Assembly (NCBI GenBank): GCA_947630135.1
Contig: CANRGH010000004.1
Coordinates: 1 to 64,000, forward strand
Reading direction: 5' to 3'
Length of the DNA: 64,000 nt
Source of the DNA: an uncultured Monoglobus sp.
Lineage (GTDB): Bacteria; Bacillota; Clostridia; Monoglobales; Monoglobaceae
The notes below the pieces were generated by a model, which was not told the DNA's origin, did not search any database, and saw only the letters and a list, made by a program, of their open reading frames with translations. Position numbers and translations under genes: made by a program. Positions 1 through 7,860 of the stretch are shown here, one piece after another (positions within the stretch are counted from its first letter, which is position 1; each line of letters starts with the position of its first letter).

Positions 1-495
1 AACATAGTTGATTTCAAGATGTTTGAGACCGATTCGTTCGCGTCGACCTACACGATGGCGGATCTTGAGCATAACAAAATATTGACCGACACATGCGCGA
101 TACACTTTTTTGAGCTGCCGAAGCTTGACAAAAAAATAGACTCGGGAGACAGGAAAAAGCTGTGGATGCAGCTTATTAATTCGGAAAGCGAGGGTGATCT
201 GAATATGTTAAGACAGAGCAATGTTGAATCGATACGCGAGGCGACGGATGTGATATTCAGGCTGAGCGACGAAAAGGACGTGAAGGACATGGCGGAAAGA
301 CGCGAGGACGCGCTGAGAACGGAAAAGACGGCGCTGAATACCGCCAGAAAAGAAGGCATAGACATAGGCATGAACTTGGGTATGGAAAAAGGTATGCATC
401 TTGGCATGGAAAAGGGTATGAAGCTCATGATAGAAAATCTGCGCAAGGCGGGCGTCAGCGAGGATATTATACAAAATGCCGCCAATCAAAATTAA
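1..495 (+). CDS. Rpn-family (PD-(D/E)XK nuclease/putative transposase) protein, C-terminal part
   Basis: The frame is open to the left edge, so this is the end of a longer gene; the ATG at 19 is probably internal. The visible part has a charged helical middle and a C-terminal run of near-identical short units (GMEKGMHLGMEKGMKL), followed by a closing segment on cooperative helices ending in NAANQN. This tail with repeated G-M-x-x-G units is typical of Rpn recombination-promoting nuclease/transposase_31 proteins, whose PD-(D/E)XK catalytic core lies in the N-terminal half, here outside the window. The family is linked to recA-independent recombination or anti-phage roles. A strong terminator follows. 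Family call is fairly firm; activity cannot be judged without the N-terminus. Confidence 0.7.
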   Translation, partial: NIVDFKMFETDSFASTYTMADLEHNKILTDTCAIHFFELPKLDKKIDSGDRKKLWMQLINSESEGDLNMLRQSNVESIREATDVIFRLSDEKDVKDMAERREDALRTEKTALNTARKEGIDIGMNLGMEKGMHLGMEKGMKLMIENLRKAGVSEDIIQNAANQN

Positions 496-510
496 ATCCC
501 AATCAATTCG

Positions 511-543
511 GCGGGGCTTCGGCCCCGCTTGCTTATTTTTTAT
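511..543 (+). terminator. Intrinsic terminator after the Rpn-like gene
   Basis: GC-rich hairpin GCGGGG-CTTCGG-CCCCGC (511-528) followed by a T-rich tract at 535-543. It separates the Rpn-like gene from the transketolase promoter. Confidence 0.85.
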
Positions 544-564
544 AAAAAATTCTCAAAAAAACTG

Positions 565-593
565 TTGAAAACTATGCGGATATGTGGTAAAAT
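565..593 (+). promoter_or_regulatory. Sigma-A-type promoter of the transketolase pair
   Basis: TTGAAA at 565-570 and TAAAAT at 588-593 with a 17-bp spacer. The transcript would start near 600 and run about 38 nt before tktA. Confidence 0.7.
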
Positions 594-637
594 ATTTAGT
601 CAGAAAAGAATTTATAACCAAATAAGGGGGAACTACA

Positions 638-1486
638 ATGGATTTAAACGAAATCAAAGATTTAAAGATCCACGCGGCGCATGTAAGAAAAATGGCCCTC
701 GAGGCCGTGCATGCCGCGGGCGCCGGTCATCCGGGCGGATCGCTCTCGGTTGCCGACATTCTTACATACCTGTATTTTAAAGAAATGAACGTCAAGCCCG
801 ACGACGCGAAAAATCCCGACAGAGACAGATTTGTCCTGTCAAAGGGCCACTGCTCGCCGGCTCTCTACGGAATTCTCGCCGAGGCGGGATTTATTCCGAA
901 AGAGGACATAAAGGGCTTCAGAAGCATCGACAGCTATCTTCAGGGTCATCCCGACATGAAGAAGGTCAATGGCGTTGACATGTCCACCGGCTCGCTGGGC
1001 CAGGGCATAAGCTGCGCCAACGGCATGGCTCTCGCGGGCAAGCTTGACGGCAAAAATTACCGCGTTTACACCGCCCTCGGCGACGGCGAGATCGAGGAAG
1101 GCGAGGTCTGGGAGGCCGCTATGTTCGCGGCGCACTACAAGCTTGACAACCTGACAGCGTTCCTCGACTACAACGGCCTTCAGATCGACGGCGAGATCAC
1201 CAAGGTCATGAACTCAACGCCGATCGACAAGAAGTTTGAGGCCTTCAACTGGCACGTTATTCAAATTGACGCGCACGACTTCAACCAGATCGAGGCGGCC
1301 GTGAACGAGGCCAAGCAGACTAAGGGCAAGCCCACGCTTATCATGGCCAAATCGACCAAGGGCAAGGGCGTTTCCTTCATGGAAGGCCAGGCCGCATGGC
1401 ACGGCACAGCTCCCAATGACGAGCAGTACGCGCAGGCGGTCTCGGAGCTTGACGCATATATCCAATCTCTCGGAGGTGACAAATAA
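638..1486 (+). CDS. Transketolase, N-terminal (TPP-binding) subunit
   Basis: 282 residues. With the next gene it forms the split transketolase common in Clostridia and Archaea. This half binds thiamine diphosphate: the GDGEIEEGEVWEAA segment at about residues 148-161 followed by the Asn of DYNGLQ is the TPP/Mg signature, and the early GHPGGSLSVADIL motif and SKGHCSPALY are transketolase hallmarks. It moves two-carbon ketol units in the non-oxidative pentose phosphate pathway in the cytoplasm. The ATG lies 8 bases after AAGGGGGAA. Its stop TAA overlaps the ATG of the second subunit (TAATG), implying coupled translation and a 1:1 complex. Confidence 0.95.
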   Translation: MDLNEIKDLKIHAAHVRKMALEAVHAAGAGHPGGSLSVADILTYLYFKEMNVKPDDAKNPDRDRFVLSKGHCSPALYGILAEAGFIPKEDIKGFRSIDSYLQGHPDMKKVNGVDMSTGSLGQGISCANGMALAGKLDGKNYRVYTALGDGEIEEGEVWEAAMFAAHYKLDNLTAFLDYNGLQIDGEITKVMNSTPIDKKFEAFNWHVIQIDAHDFNQIEAAVNEAKQTKGKPTLIMAKSTKGKGVSFMEGQAAWHGTAPNDEQYAQAVSELDAYIQSLGGDK

Positions 1487-2433
1487 TGAACTATAAAATA
1501 GGTGAAAACATTGCTACCAGACAGGCTTACGGCGACGCGCTCGTTGAGTACGGAAGCGACCCGCGCATTGTCGTTATGGACGCCGACCTTTCAAAGTCGA
1601 CCAAGACCGACGGCTTTAAGGTTACATATCCCGAAAGATTTATCAACACGGGTATCGCCGAGGGCAACATGATGGCCACGGCTGCGGGTCTCGCGACCTG
1701 CGGCAAAATAGTGTTCGCGAGCTCGTTTGCCATGTTCGCTGCGGGCAGAGCCTTTGAGCAGATCAGAAACTCGATCGGCTATCCGCATCTGAATGTCAAG
1801 ATCGGCGCGACCCACGCGGGCATCTCGGTCGGCGAGGACGGAGCCTCGCACCAGTGCCTTGAGGATATCGGCCTCATGCGCACGATCCCTGGCATGGTTA
1901 TCTTAAACCCCGCCGACGCGGTCGAGTCAAATCTCGCGGTCAAGGCCGCGATCGACTATGACGGCCCGGTTTACCTGAGGTTTGGACGTCTGGCCGTTCC
2001 CACGATCTTTGACGAGAGCTACAAGTTCGAGATCGGCAAGGGCGTTGAACTCAGCGGCGGTACCGACGTGACGCTGATAGGCACAGGCCTGCTGGTTCCC
2101 GCCTGCACAGAGGCGAAGGAGATCCTGGCGGGCGAGGGCATCAGCGCGAGAGTCATCAATATGGCCACGATCAAGCCGATCGACAAGGACATAATCATCA
2201 AGGCCGCCAAGGAGACGGGCGCGATAGTCACCGCCGAGGAACACAACGTTATAGGCGGTCTCGGCAGCGCGGTCGCGGAAGTTCTGGTCGAGAACGCGCC
2301 GGTTCCCATGAAGCGCGTCGGCACGCAGGACGTTTTCGGACGCTCCGGCAAGCCCTATCCGCTGCTTGAGATGTACGGCCTCGACGCCAAAACGATCGCC
2401 GCGAAAGCCAAAGAAGCTATCGCAATGAAATAA
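1486..2433 (+). CDS. Transketolase, C-terminal subunit
   Basis: 315 residues, the usual length for the split C-terminal half. It carries the pyrimidine-binding domain of transketolase/DXS-like enzymes (INTGIAEGNMMATAAGLA with the catalytic Glu, and FASSFAMFAAGRAFEQIRNSI) and a C-terminal transketolase-C domain ending in VFGRSGKPYPLLEMYGL. It completes the active site at the interface with the preceding subunit. The start overlaps the upstream stop by one base, and an AGGAGGTGA-like site lies inside the end of the upstream gene (GGAGGTGAC, about 1472-1480). A terminator follows. Confidence 0.95.
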   Translation: MNYKIGENIATRQAYGDALVEYGSDPRIVVMDADLSKSTKTDGFKVTYPERFINTGIAEGNMMATAAGLATCGKIVFASSFAMFAAGRAFEQIRNSIGYPHLNVKIGATHAGISVGEDGASHQCLEDIGLMRTIPGMVILNPADAVESNLAVKAAIDYDGPVYLRFGRLAVPTIFDESYKFEIGKGVELSGGTDVTLIGTGLLVPACTEAKEILAGEGISARVINMATIKPIDKDIIIKAAKETGAIVTAEEHNVIGGLGSAVAEVLVENAPVPMKRVGTQDVFGRSGKPYPLLEMYGLDAKTIAAKAKEAIAMK

Positions 2434-2444
2434 AAATAAAAACC

Positions 2445-2483
2445 GGCGGCCCGGCGCAGATAAAGCGCGGGGCCGCCATTTTT
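2445..2483. terminator. Bidirectional terminator between transketolase and amidase genes
   Basis: Stem GGCGGCCC (2445-2452) with GGGCCGCC (2470-2477), flanked by ATTTTTG on the right and an A-rich stretch on the left, so it can stop transcription in both directions between two convergent genes. Confidence 0.75.
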
Positions 2484-2486
2484 GAT

Positions 2487-3362
2487 TTATTCGCCGTAGA
2501 GTCCGGCGCGGTCATTGACTGTGTAGAGCCTGAGCTGATCCTCGGTGAGGTTCAGCTTTCCGTTCTCGTCGCCCTTTAAAAAGCCCTTTGTCACGAGCTT
2601 TGTGATTGTGGGAACCGCCCACGCGGGCATGTTCTCGTCAACATAGTCGTAGCGCTTGAGGCTGTTCTTGATCCCGTCAATATCGTTTTTGTTGCTTTGG
2701 ATATCGACTCCGATCTCATTTATTATCTTGTCCTGACTGTCATTTTTCGCCTTAAGCTCATCATATTCTTTGCTCATAAGCTCCTCCTCGCTTTCCGAAT
2801 TATACTCGACCCCGAAATACTCGCACACGCCCTTGCAAATCGCGGCGGCGCATTTTTCGCGTCCCGATGACGACGCCAAAAATTTGTTGTCGTCATAATT
2901 GTCGATAAACGCCGTTTCAACCAAAATCGCGGGCATGCTTGTTCGGGTCAGCACCGCGAAATTGGCGGTCTTGACGCCTCTGTCATATCTTCCGGTCTCG
3001 TCCGGCATATGGTTCTGCACAAGCCTCGCCAGCTTCCCGGCGTTCCCGCCCGTGCTGACGCAGTAGGTCTCGCAGCCGTATGCCTTGGTGTTGGCGGCGT
3101 TGCAGTGAATACTGATAAAAATATCCGCGCCCCAGTCGTTCGCCGCCTGCGCTCTGCCCGACAAACTTGCCGACAGGCCGCCCGCCACCACGTCGGTTAT
3201 TTTCTCGCGGCTCATTCTGACCGAAAATCCGTTTTTTTCGAGCATCGGCTTGAGCCTCTGCGCGACAAGCACCGAAATATCCTGCTCCTTGAGCCCGAAT
3301 CCCGCGGCGCCCGTGTCGGCCCCGCTGTAATTATGCCCGGGGTCAATAAAAACCTTTGCCAT
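2487..3362 (-). CDS. N-acetylmuramoyl-L-alanine amidase (Amidase_3), phage-type endolysin
   Basis: 291 residues without a signal peptide. Residues 3-185 form a zinc Amidase_3 domain that cleaves the MurNAc-L-Ala bond of peptidoglycan. Zinc ligands His10 (DPGH), Glu26 and His86 (ISIHCN) and the catalytic Glu149 (LVETAF) are all present. A coiled-coil-like linker (about 195-235) and a C-terminal segment (PAWAVPTITKLVTKGFLKG) like those appended to phage endolysins follow. The ATG directly abuts the stop of the holin gene upstream (TAA-ATG), giving a classic holin-endolysin lysis pair; lack of a signal peptide fits holin-dependent release. No tail, capsid or integrase genes surround it. Confidence 0.88.
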   Translation of the reverse strand: MAKVFIDPGHNYSGADTGAAGFGLKEQDISVLVAQRLKPMLEKNGFSVRMSREKITDVVAGGLSASLSGRAQAANDWGADIFISIHCNAANTKAYGCETYCVSTGGNAGKLARLVQNHMPDETGRYDRGVKTANFAVLTRTSMPAILVETAFIDNYDDNKFLASSSGREKCAAAICKGVCEYFGVEYNSESEEELMSKEYDELKAKNDSQDKIINEIGVDIQSNKNDIDGIKNSLKRYDYVDENMPAWAVPTITKLVTKGFLKGDENGKLNLTEDQLRLYTVNDRAGLYGE

Positions 3363-3608
3363 TTATTTCACCTCCGATTTAAGATCCGACAAATATTTGT
3401 CCGCCTCTTTTGCCGCCGCGGTGAAGCTGTTGTTCTTCCACCACGCCGCCAGCGAGGCCGCTATTGTGAATATCAGGCTCACTGCCTGATATATATCGTC
3501 GTCAGCCACGTCGATTATTTTGTGTCCGCTCATGGTCATCGCCTGATTGAAAAGGGCGAGCACAAGGGCGATCGTTCTCGCCACCGCGCCCGGGTTCAGA
3601 TCCTTCAT
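3363..3608 (-). CDS. Phage-type holin
   Basis: 81 residues: a short N-terminus (MKDLNPGAVARTIALVLALFNQAM), one membrane segment at about 10-25, a second at about 45-60 (AVSLIFTIAASLAAWWKNN), and a charged C-terminus ending KYLSDLKSEVK. This layout, with the AAWWKNNSFT motif, matches the SPP1/phi-LC3-type holins of Gram-positive phages. It would make membrane lesions that let the downstream amidase reach peptidoglycan. The ATG is preceded by GGAGGTGATTTT. A TATAAT lies 45-50 bases upstream but no convincing -35 element was found. Confidence 0.85.
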   Translation of the reverse strand: MKDLNPGAVARTIALVLALFNQAMTMSGHKIIDVADDDIYQAVSLIFTIAASLAAWWKNNSFTAAAKEADKYLSDLKSEVK

Positions 3609-3678
3609 AAAATCACCTCCTTCGCGTTTCCACGGTTAAATTATATTTGCTTTTAAGTGCCCGCGGGTGCCGTCATTC

Positions 3679-3707
3679 TTGACAAACCGGCAAAAACGGA
3701 GTAAACT
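3679..3707 (+). promoter_or_regulatory. Promoter of hydF
   Basis: TTGACA at 3679-3684, 17-bp spacer, TAAACT at 3702-3707, about 60 bases before the hydF start. Confidence 0.65.
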
Positions 3708-3766
3708 TAAAACGTAAATTATCAAAATATTCAGAGCATGAAACTCATAAAGGATGTGACAAAATA

Positions 3767-4942
3767 ATGGAAAAGACTCCGCTTTCGATGCGAAAGCATA
3801 TAGCCGTGCTCGGCAGCACCAACGCGGGCAAGTCCACGCTGTTCAACAAGCTTCTTGGCCGCGACGACGCGATCGTCTCGGACGTCAGCGGCACCACCAC
3901 CGACCCCGTGATAAAGGCCATGGAGCTTATCCCTTACGGCCCTGTGGCGCTCATTGACACCGCGGGCCTCGGCGACACGACCGAGCTCGGCTCGGTCAGG
4001 ACGGACAAAACCATGAAGGTTTTAAACCGCGCCGACTTAATATTATATGTTCGGGACATCAATTGTGATAATCGGGCGGACAAAACGGATATAAACAAAA
4101 ACACGCCGACAATCGACGTGTTCACAAAATGCGACTTGATTTCAAGCGAAAAGCTGAAAAAAATAAAAGCCGAAAACCCCGGAGCCGTGTTTATCTGCGA
4201 AGGTTCCGACGATGACCTGATTGGCCTCAAACAAAGGATGATCTCGGAGCTTAAAAAGCAGGAGCGCGACGACGGCACGATTATCGGCGATCTGCTGCCC
4301 CGTGGCAGCAACCTTATCCTGGTCTGCCCGATCGACAGCGAGGCGCCGAAGGGCCGCCTTATCCTGCCACAGGTCCAGCTCATACGCGACTGCCTCGACC
4401 ACGGAATGAAAGCCCTCGTCGTGACTCCCGAAACTCTCGGCGAGGCGCTCACGGAGCTCGGGCGCGTTGACCTCGTCGTTACCGACTCGCAGGCCTTTAA
4501 GGCCGTTAATGCGATCGTGCCCGAAAACATCAATCTGACTTCGTTTTCAATGCTGCTGGCCCGCTCCAAAGGAAATTTCGCGCAGCTCCGCGAGGGCGCC
4601 GAGGCGATAGACGGCCTGACCGAAAGCTCAAAGGTGCTCATGCTCGAGGGCTGCACCCACAACACCTCTCACGAGGACATAGGCAGAGTCAAGATCCCGA
4701 AGCTGATCGAAAAGCATATCGGCGCAAGGCCCCGCTTTGAATACTTCACGGGCTACAGCCTGCCCGAAAGCTTTGGGGATTATGACCTTATAATCCAGTG
4801 CGGCATGTGCATGATAAACAAGCAGGAGGTCCGCTCAAGGCTTGCGGCCGCCGCGGAACAGGGAGTTCCGATAACAAACTACGGCATAGCGCTCGCCAAG
4901 CTGAACGGAATTCTGAAAAGAGCCGCCGAGCTGCTGACATAA
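3767..4942 (+). CDS. hydF: [FeFe]-hydrogenase maturation GTPase HydF
   Basis: 391 residues. HydF is the scaffold on which the 2Fe subcluster made by HydE and HydG is assembled and passed to apo-hydrogenase. Visible domains: an N-terminal TrmE/Era-like GTPase (P-loop GSTNAGKS at 16-23, switch GTTTDP, DTAG), a dimerisation domain, and a C-terminal cluster-binding domain with Cys296 in CTHN and the CGMC pair Cys345/Cys348 that ligate the [4Fe-4S] cluster. It stands alone: hydE, hydG and the hydrogenase are not in this window. It has its own promoter upstream and a terminator downstream. It points to a fermentative, hydrogen-evolving anaerobe. Confidence 0.95.
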   Translation: MEKTPLSMRKHIAVLGSTNAGKSTLFNKLLGRDDAIVSDVSGTTTDPVIKAMELIPYGPVALIDTAGLGDTTELGSVRTDKTMKVLNRADLILYVRDINCDNRADKTDINKNTPTIDVFTKCDLISSEKLKKIKAENPGAVFICEGSDDDLIGLKQRMISELKKQERDDGTIIGDLLPRGSNLILVCPIDSEAPKGRLILPQVQLIRDCLDHGMKALVVTPETLGEALTELGRVDLVVTDSQAFKAVNAIVPENINLTSFSMLLARSKGNFAQLREGAEAIDGLTESSKVLMLEGCTHNTSHEDIGRVKIPKLIEKHIGARPRFEYFTGYSLPESFGDYDLIIQCGMCMINKQEVRSRLAAAAEQGVPITNYGIALAKLNGILKRAAELLT

Positions 4943-4972
4943 GCCTGTCACGAAAAAACAAGCAAACAAAAT

Positions 4973-4996
4973 AAGCCGGGGGCTTCCCCGGCTTTG
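4973..4996. terminator. Terminator between hydF and rpmB
   Basis: Hairpin AAGCCGGGG-GCTT-CCCCGGCTT followed by T-rich sequence on the plus strand; convergent genes on both sides. Confidence 0.75.
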
Positions 4997-5015
4997 ATTT
5001 CATAAATCAAAACGT

Positions 5016-5204
5016 TTATACCGCTCTGTCAACCTTACCCGATCTTAAGCATCTGGTACAAACATAAACCTTCTTAGGAGTACCGTCAACAATAGCCTTA
5101 ACACGTCTGACATTGGGCTTCCACATCTTGTTAGCTCTGCGGTGCGAGTGAGACACCTTAATGCCGAAGCTTACGCCCTTTCCGCAAATTTCACACTTTG
5201 CCAT
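5016..5204 (-). CDS. rpmB: 50S ribosomal protein L28
   Basis: 62 residues from the ATG at 5204, which follows AAGGAGGTGTATACAC; the open frame extends 10 codons further upstream but those codons cover the ribosome binding site. The sequence MAKCEICGKGVSFG, VSHSHRRANK and WKPNVRRVK is L28. Two CxxC pairs (CEIC near the start and CTRC near residue 52) form the zinc ribbon of the C+ form of L28, implying that zinc-dependent ribosomal proteins are used. Monocistronic, with a strong promoter of its own. Confidence 0.96.
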   Translation of the reverse strand: MAKCEICGKGVSFGIKVSHSHRRANKMWKPNVRRVKAIVDGTPKKVYVCTRCLRSGKVDRAV

Positions 5205-5252
5205 GTGTATACACCTCCTTGTAAATCTATTCAAATTAATTCAACTCGAAAC

Positions 5253-5281
5253 ATTATAACAGAAAGATTTGCGGATTGCAA
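5253..5281 (-). promoter_or_regulatory. Promoter of rpmB
   Basis: Minus strand TTGCAA (5281-5276), 17-bp spacer, TATAAT (5258-5253). Transcription would start near 5246, some 40 bases before the gene. Confidence 0.75.
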
Positions 5282-5345
5282 GTACTTTTTTTAATTTTTT
5301 TGAAATTTGTTGTATTTTTACAATTTTCCTCACCGTGAACATATT

Positions 5346-5362
5346 TGTAACATGAATGTAAC
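5346..5362 (+). promoter_or_regulatory. WalR-like direct repeat upstream of the SLH gene
   Basis: TGTAAC-ATGAA-TGTAAC is an exact fit to the WalR (YycF) consensus TGTWAH-N5-TGTWAH. It ends 10 bp before the -35 element at 5373, a position suited to activation. WalRK controls cell-wall homeostasis genes in Firmicutes. Binding is inferred from the match only. Confidence 0.5.
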
Positions 5363-5372
5363 AAGAGATTAA

Positions 5373-5400
5373 TTGATATTAAATAAATGAATGTTATAAT
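5373..5400 (+). promoter_or_regulatory. Promoter of the SLH surface protein gene
   Basis: TTGATA (5373-5378), 16-bp spacer, TATAAT (5395-5400); start near 5407, leader about 35 nt with AGGAGGG before the ATG. Confidence 0.7.
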
Positions 5401-5442
5401 TGTATCATAAAGTCGAAAAATACAATATACAGGAGGGTTATT

Positions 5443-7800
5443 ATGAAAAACCACAAGATATTTGCAAAAAGAGCGTTATGCGGAGTCCTCTCCGCCGCGC
5501 TTGTCTCATTCGGCGCATACACCGCGGCCTTCGCGGAAAACGAGAAGGAGATAACACCGGCGGCGGAACAAACCGAGGGAACCGCCACTCCTTCACCCTC
5601 TCCGGAGGCAGCGGCGACCGAGGCTCCCGAGGCGACTCCATCCGCCGCGCCGACCGCGGCTCCGTCAGCCACGCCCGAGGCAGCCAAGCTTACCCTGCGC
5701 GTTAACGCCAAGGTATACAAGGTTTCAAACGACGTTTACAGAGTCGTGTTTACCACCGGCTCATCCCTGCCGTCGATAACCGGATTTGAGTTCACCGCAC
5801 TGTTTGACGACGCGGTTGTGACCGGCTCGGATATAGGGGACAGCCTTAAAAATAATGGCGAGTTCTCGCGCTCTGTCAGAGACGACAACGAAATAACATT
5901 CACATGGAAAAACGGAGAAGCGCCGATAAGCGGAGCGGTTACGCTGTGCAGCGCCACAGTCGAGACAAAGTCAACGATAAAGGCCTCAAACCTCTCGCTG
6001 AAAGGCTTCACCGCCGTTCCGTCCGACGGCTTGCAGCTTGAGATCACTCCCGACCTCGGCGTGAGCGACGGCGCGGATGTTCCGACGCTCTCGGACGAAG
6101 AGAAAAAGGTCTATGAGAGGCTTATCGCCGTTCCCGCCGCGGACTCCATGAGCTTTTTCAAAGACGACGGCACGATTTACAACGACATATCATCGCTTTA
6201 TCTCGAGCCCGCCAACAGCGCTCTCACGGCTTACGACACCCTCACGGACTCGTCGCAGGACAACGTGGACAATATGCTTAAAGCCAACGGCAGCTCGATA
6301 ATCTCCGTCAACGCTGCTTACAAAACGGCCGAGGCGTTAAACAGTGCTCTCGGAGTCATGAAGCTCAACGACGCATACTACGGAATTTCGGACAGCGACA
6401 CAGCGGTCAATTACGAATATCTTAAGCGCACATCCGAAAAGACGGGGCTCACAGCTCCCGCTTATCTTGAGAACGCTCCCAAGGCATACGCACAGTTCGA
6501 CGAGGCGGTAAAAAAGATCGGCGAGAACAACAAATATGTTGAGTCGGCGCTCGCAAAAATATCAGACAGCACCTACGAAAACTATAACACGCGCATACTG
6601 TCTCTTTCAACTCAGCTTGCATCGGCCAACCGTTTCAGCGAGCATCCGTATTATGCAGAATATCTTGACGCCGTTACTGCTATCGCAAACGAGCTTTACA
6701 GCGACGTTAACACCAATTACAGCGGCTCATACAAGGAATATATGCTTAAGTCGATCAATGATGTTTTAAGCGAGATAAAGAGCGGCAGCGAGGTCCTGAA
6801 AAACCTGCCGACGTTTGAGGCGCCAAAGAGCTTTACGATCGGCCGCGACGTTGAGGTAAAAGTGACCCGCGCCATCGCTCTTGAAAATCAGAGCGCGACC
6901 GCGTATGTTGACACCTACAAAGATGGCGCGCTTGTTCAAAGCGGCAGAGAAAAAGCATTCGCAGACGGTTCAAGGTCCGTTGTCGTACAGGTTTCGACAA
7001 ACGTTAACACCTTGGGCCGCAACGGCGGAACGGTAGTTTTCAAAGTCTATTACAAATTCGGCGAAAGATCATACTATCTCGGCGAGCAAAGCCTGACGGC
7101 ATACGCTCCCACGGTTGACACCACTTTCGGCACAAACGGCAGCGGCGGAGGCTCGAGCGGCTGGGGCAACGATGGCACCGGAAACGGCAGCGGAACCACA
7201 GTTCCCGACAACAGCGACCGCCCGACCCCGGTTCCCGAATCCACGCAAAATCCCGGCTTCGCCGACGACAACCCCTACACCGACATTGACGGCTATGACT
7301 GGGCAAAAGAGGCGATAATCGGCTTGACCAACGCGGGCATAGTCAACGGCATGGGCGACGGAGAGTTCAATCCTGCCGGAAACGTCACACGCGAGCAGTT
7401 CTGCAAAATGGTCGTTCAGATGTACGGCCTTGACGCCACTGACACAGCCACGACGTTCAGCGACGTTGACACCTCGGCATGGTACGCGCCATATGTCACG
7501 GCGGCGGTCAACGCGGGCTTCGTGCAGGGCCAGTCGGACGACTACTTCGGCATCGGAGAGTCGATCATGCGCCAGGACATGGCGACGATCCTGTACAGAG
7601 CGATCGACCTCAAGGGTGAAATGGCGGAGCTTAACTTCACCGACAACGACAGCATCGCCGAATACGCCAAAGACGCGGTTTCGGAGCTTGTCGGCCTCGG
7701 CATAATGAACGGCTACGAGGACGGAAGCTTCAAGCCCCGCGGCAGCGCCACAAGGGCCGAGGCCGCAAAGGTGATCTGGGGAATATACAACATAAAATAA
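5443..7800 (+). CDS. Secreted surface protein with cohesin/CBM-like domain and three SLH repeats
   Basis: 785 residues. A signal peptide (to about 31, cleavage after AFA) leads into a Thr/Pro/Ser/Ala linker with repeated TPSPSPEA/ATP units (about 40-80). Residues 85-200 look like a beta-sandwich of the cohesin/CBM superfamily (alternating strands, ITGFEFTALFDDAVV), a weak call. A long helical region (about 215-465) and a second beta region (470-575) follow, then a Gly/Ser linker and three SLH domains (about 605-785: NPYTDIDGYDWAKEAI, TFSDVDTSAWYAPYV, FTDNDSIAEYAKDAV) that anchor to secondary cell-wall polymer. Likely an abundant S-layer or envelope scaffold protein. Monocistronic between a WalR-like box and a terminator. 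Confidence 0.85.
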   Translation: MKNHKIFAKRALCGVLSAALVSFGAYTAAFAENEKEITPAAEQTEGTATPSPSPEAAATEAPEATPSAAPTAAPSATPEAAKLTLRVNAKVYKVSNDVYRVVFTTGSSLPSITGFEFTALFDDAVVTGSDIGDSLKNNGEFSRSVRDDNEITFTWKNGEAPISGAVTLCSATVETKSTIKASNLSLKGFTAVPSDGLQLEITPDLGVSDGADVPTLSDEEKKVYERLIAVPAADSMSFFKDDGTIYNDISSLYLEPANSALTAYDTLTDSSQDNVDNMLKANGSSIISVNAAYKTAEALNSALGVMKLNDAYYGISDSDTAVNYEYLKRTSEKTGLTAPAYLENAPKAYAQFDEAVKKIGENNKYVESALAKISDSTYENYNTRILSLSTQLASANRFSEHPYYAEYLDAVTAIANELYSDVNTNYSGSYKEYMLKSINDVLSEIKSGSEVLKNLPTFEAPKSFTIGRDVEVKVTRAIALENQSATAYVDTYKDGALVQSGREKAFADGSRSVVVQVSTNVNTLGRNGGTVVFKVYYKFGERSYYLGEQSLTAYAPTVDTTFGTNGSGGGSSGWGNDGTGNGSGTTVPDNSDRPTPVPESTQNPGFADDNPYTDIDGYDWAKEAIIGLTNAGIVNGMGDGEFNPAGNVTREQFCKMVVQMYGLDATDTATTFSDVDTSAWYAPYVTAAVNAGFVQGQSDDYFGIGESIMRQDMATILYRAIDLKGEMAELNFTDNDSIAEYAKDAVSELVGLGIMNGYEDGSFKPRGSATRAEAAKVIWGIYNIK

Positions 7801-7807
7801 GACAATT

Positions 7808-7845
7808 AAAAAAGGAGGCTGAAGATCGTTTCAACCTCCTTTTTC
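7808..7845. terminator. Bidirectional terminator between the SLH gene and folC
   Basis: AAAAAAGGAGG (7808-7818) pairs with CCTCCTTTTT (7835-7845). The A/T-rich stem base gives a U-run in either direction. Confidence 0.8.
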
Positions 7846-7860
7846 GCGCGCAAATTCGGG

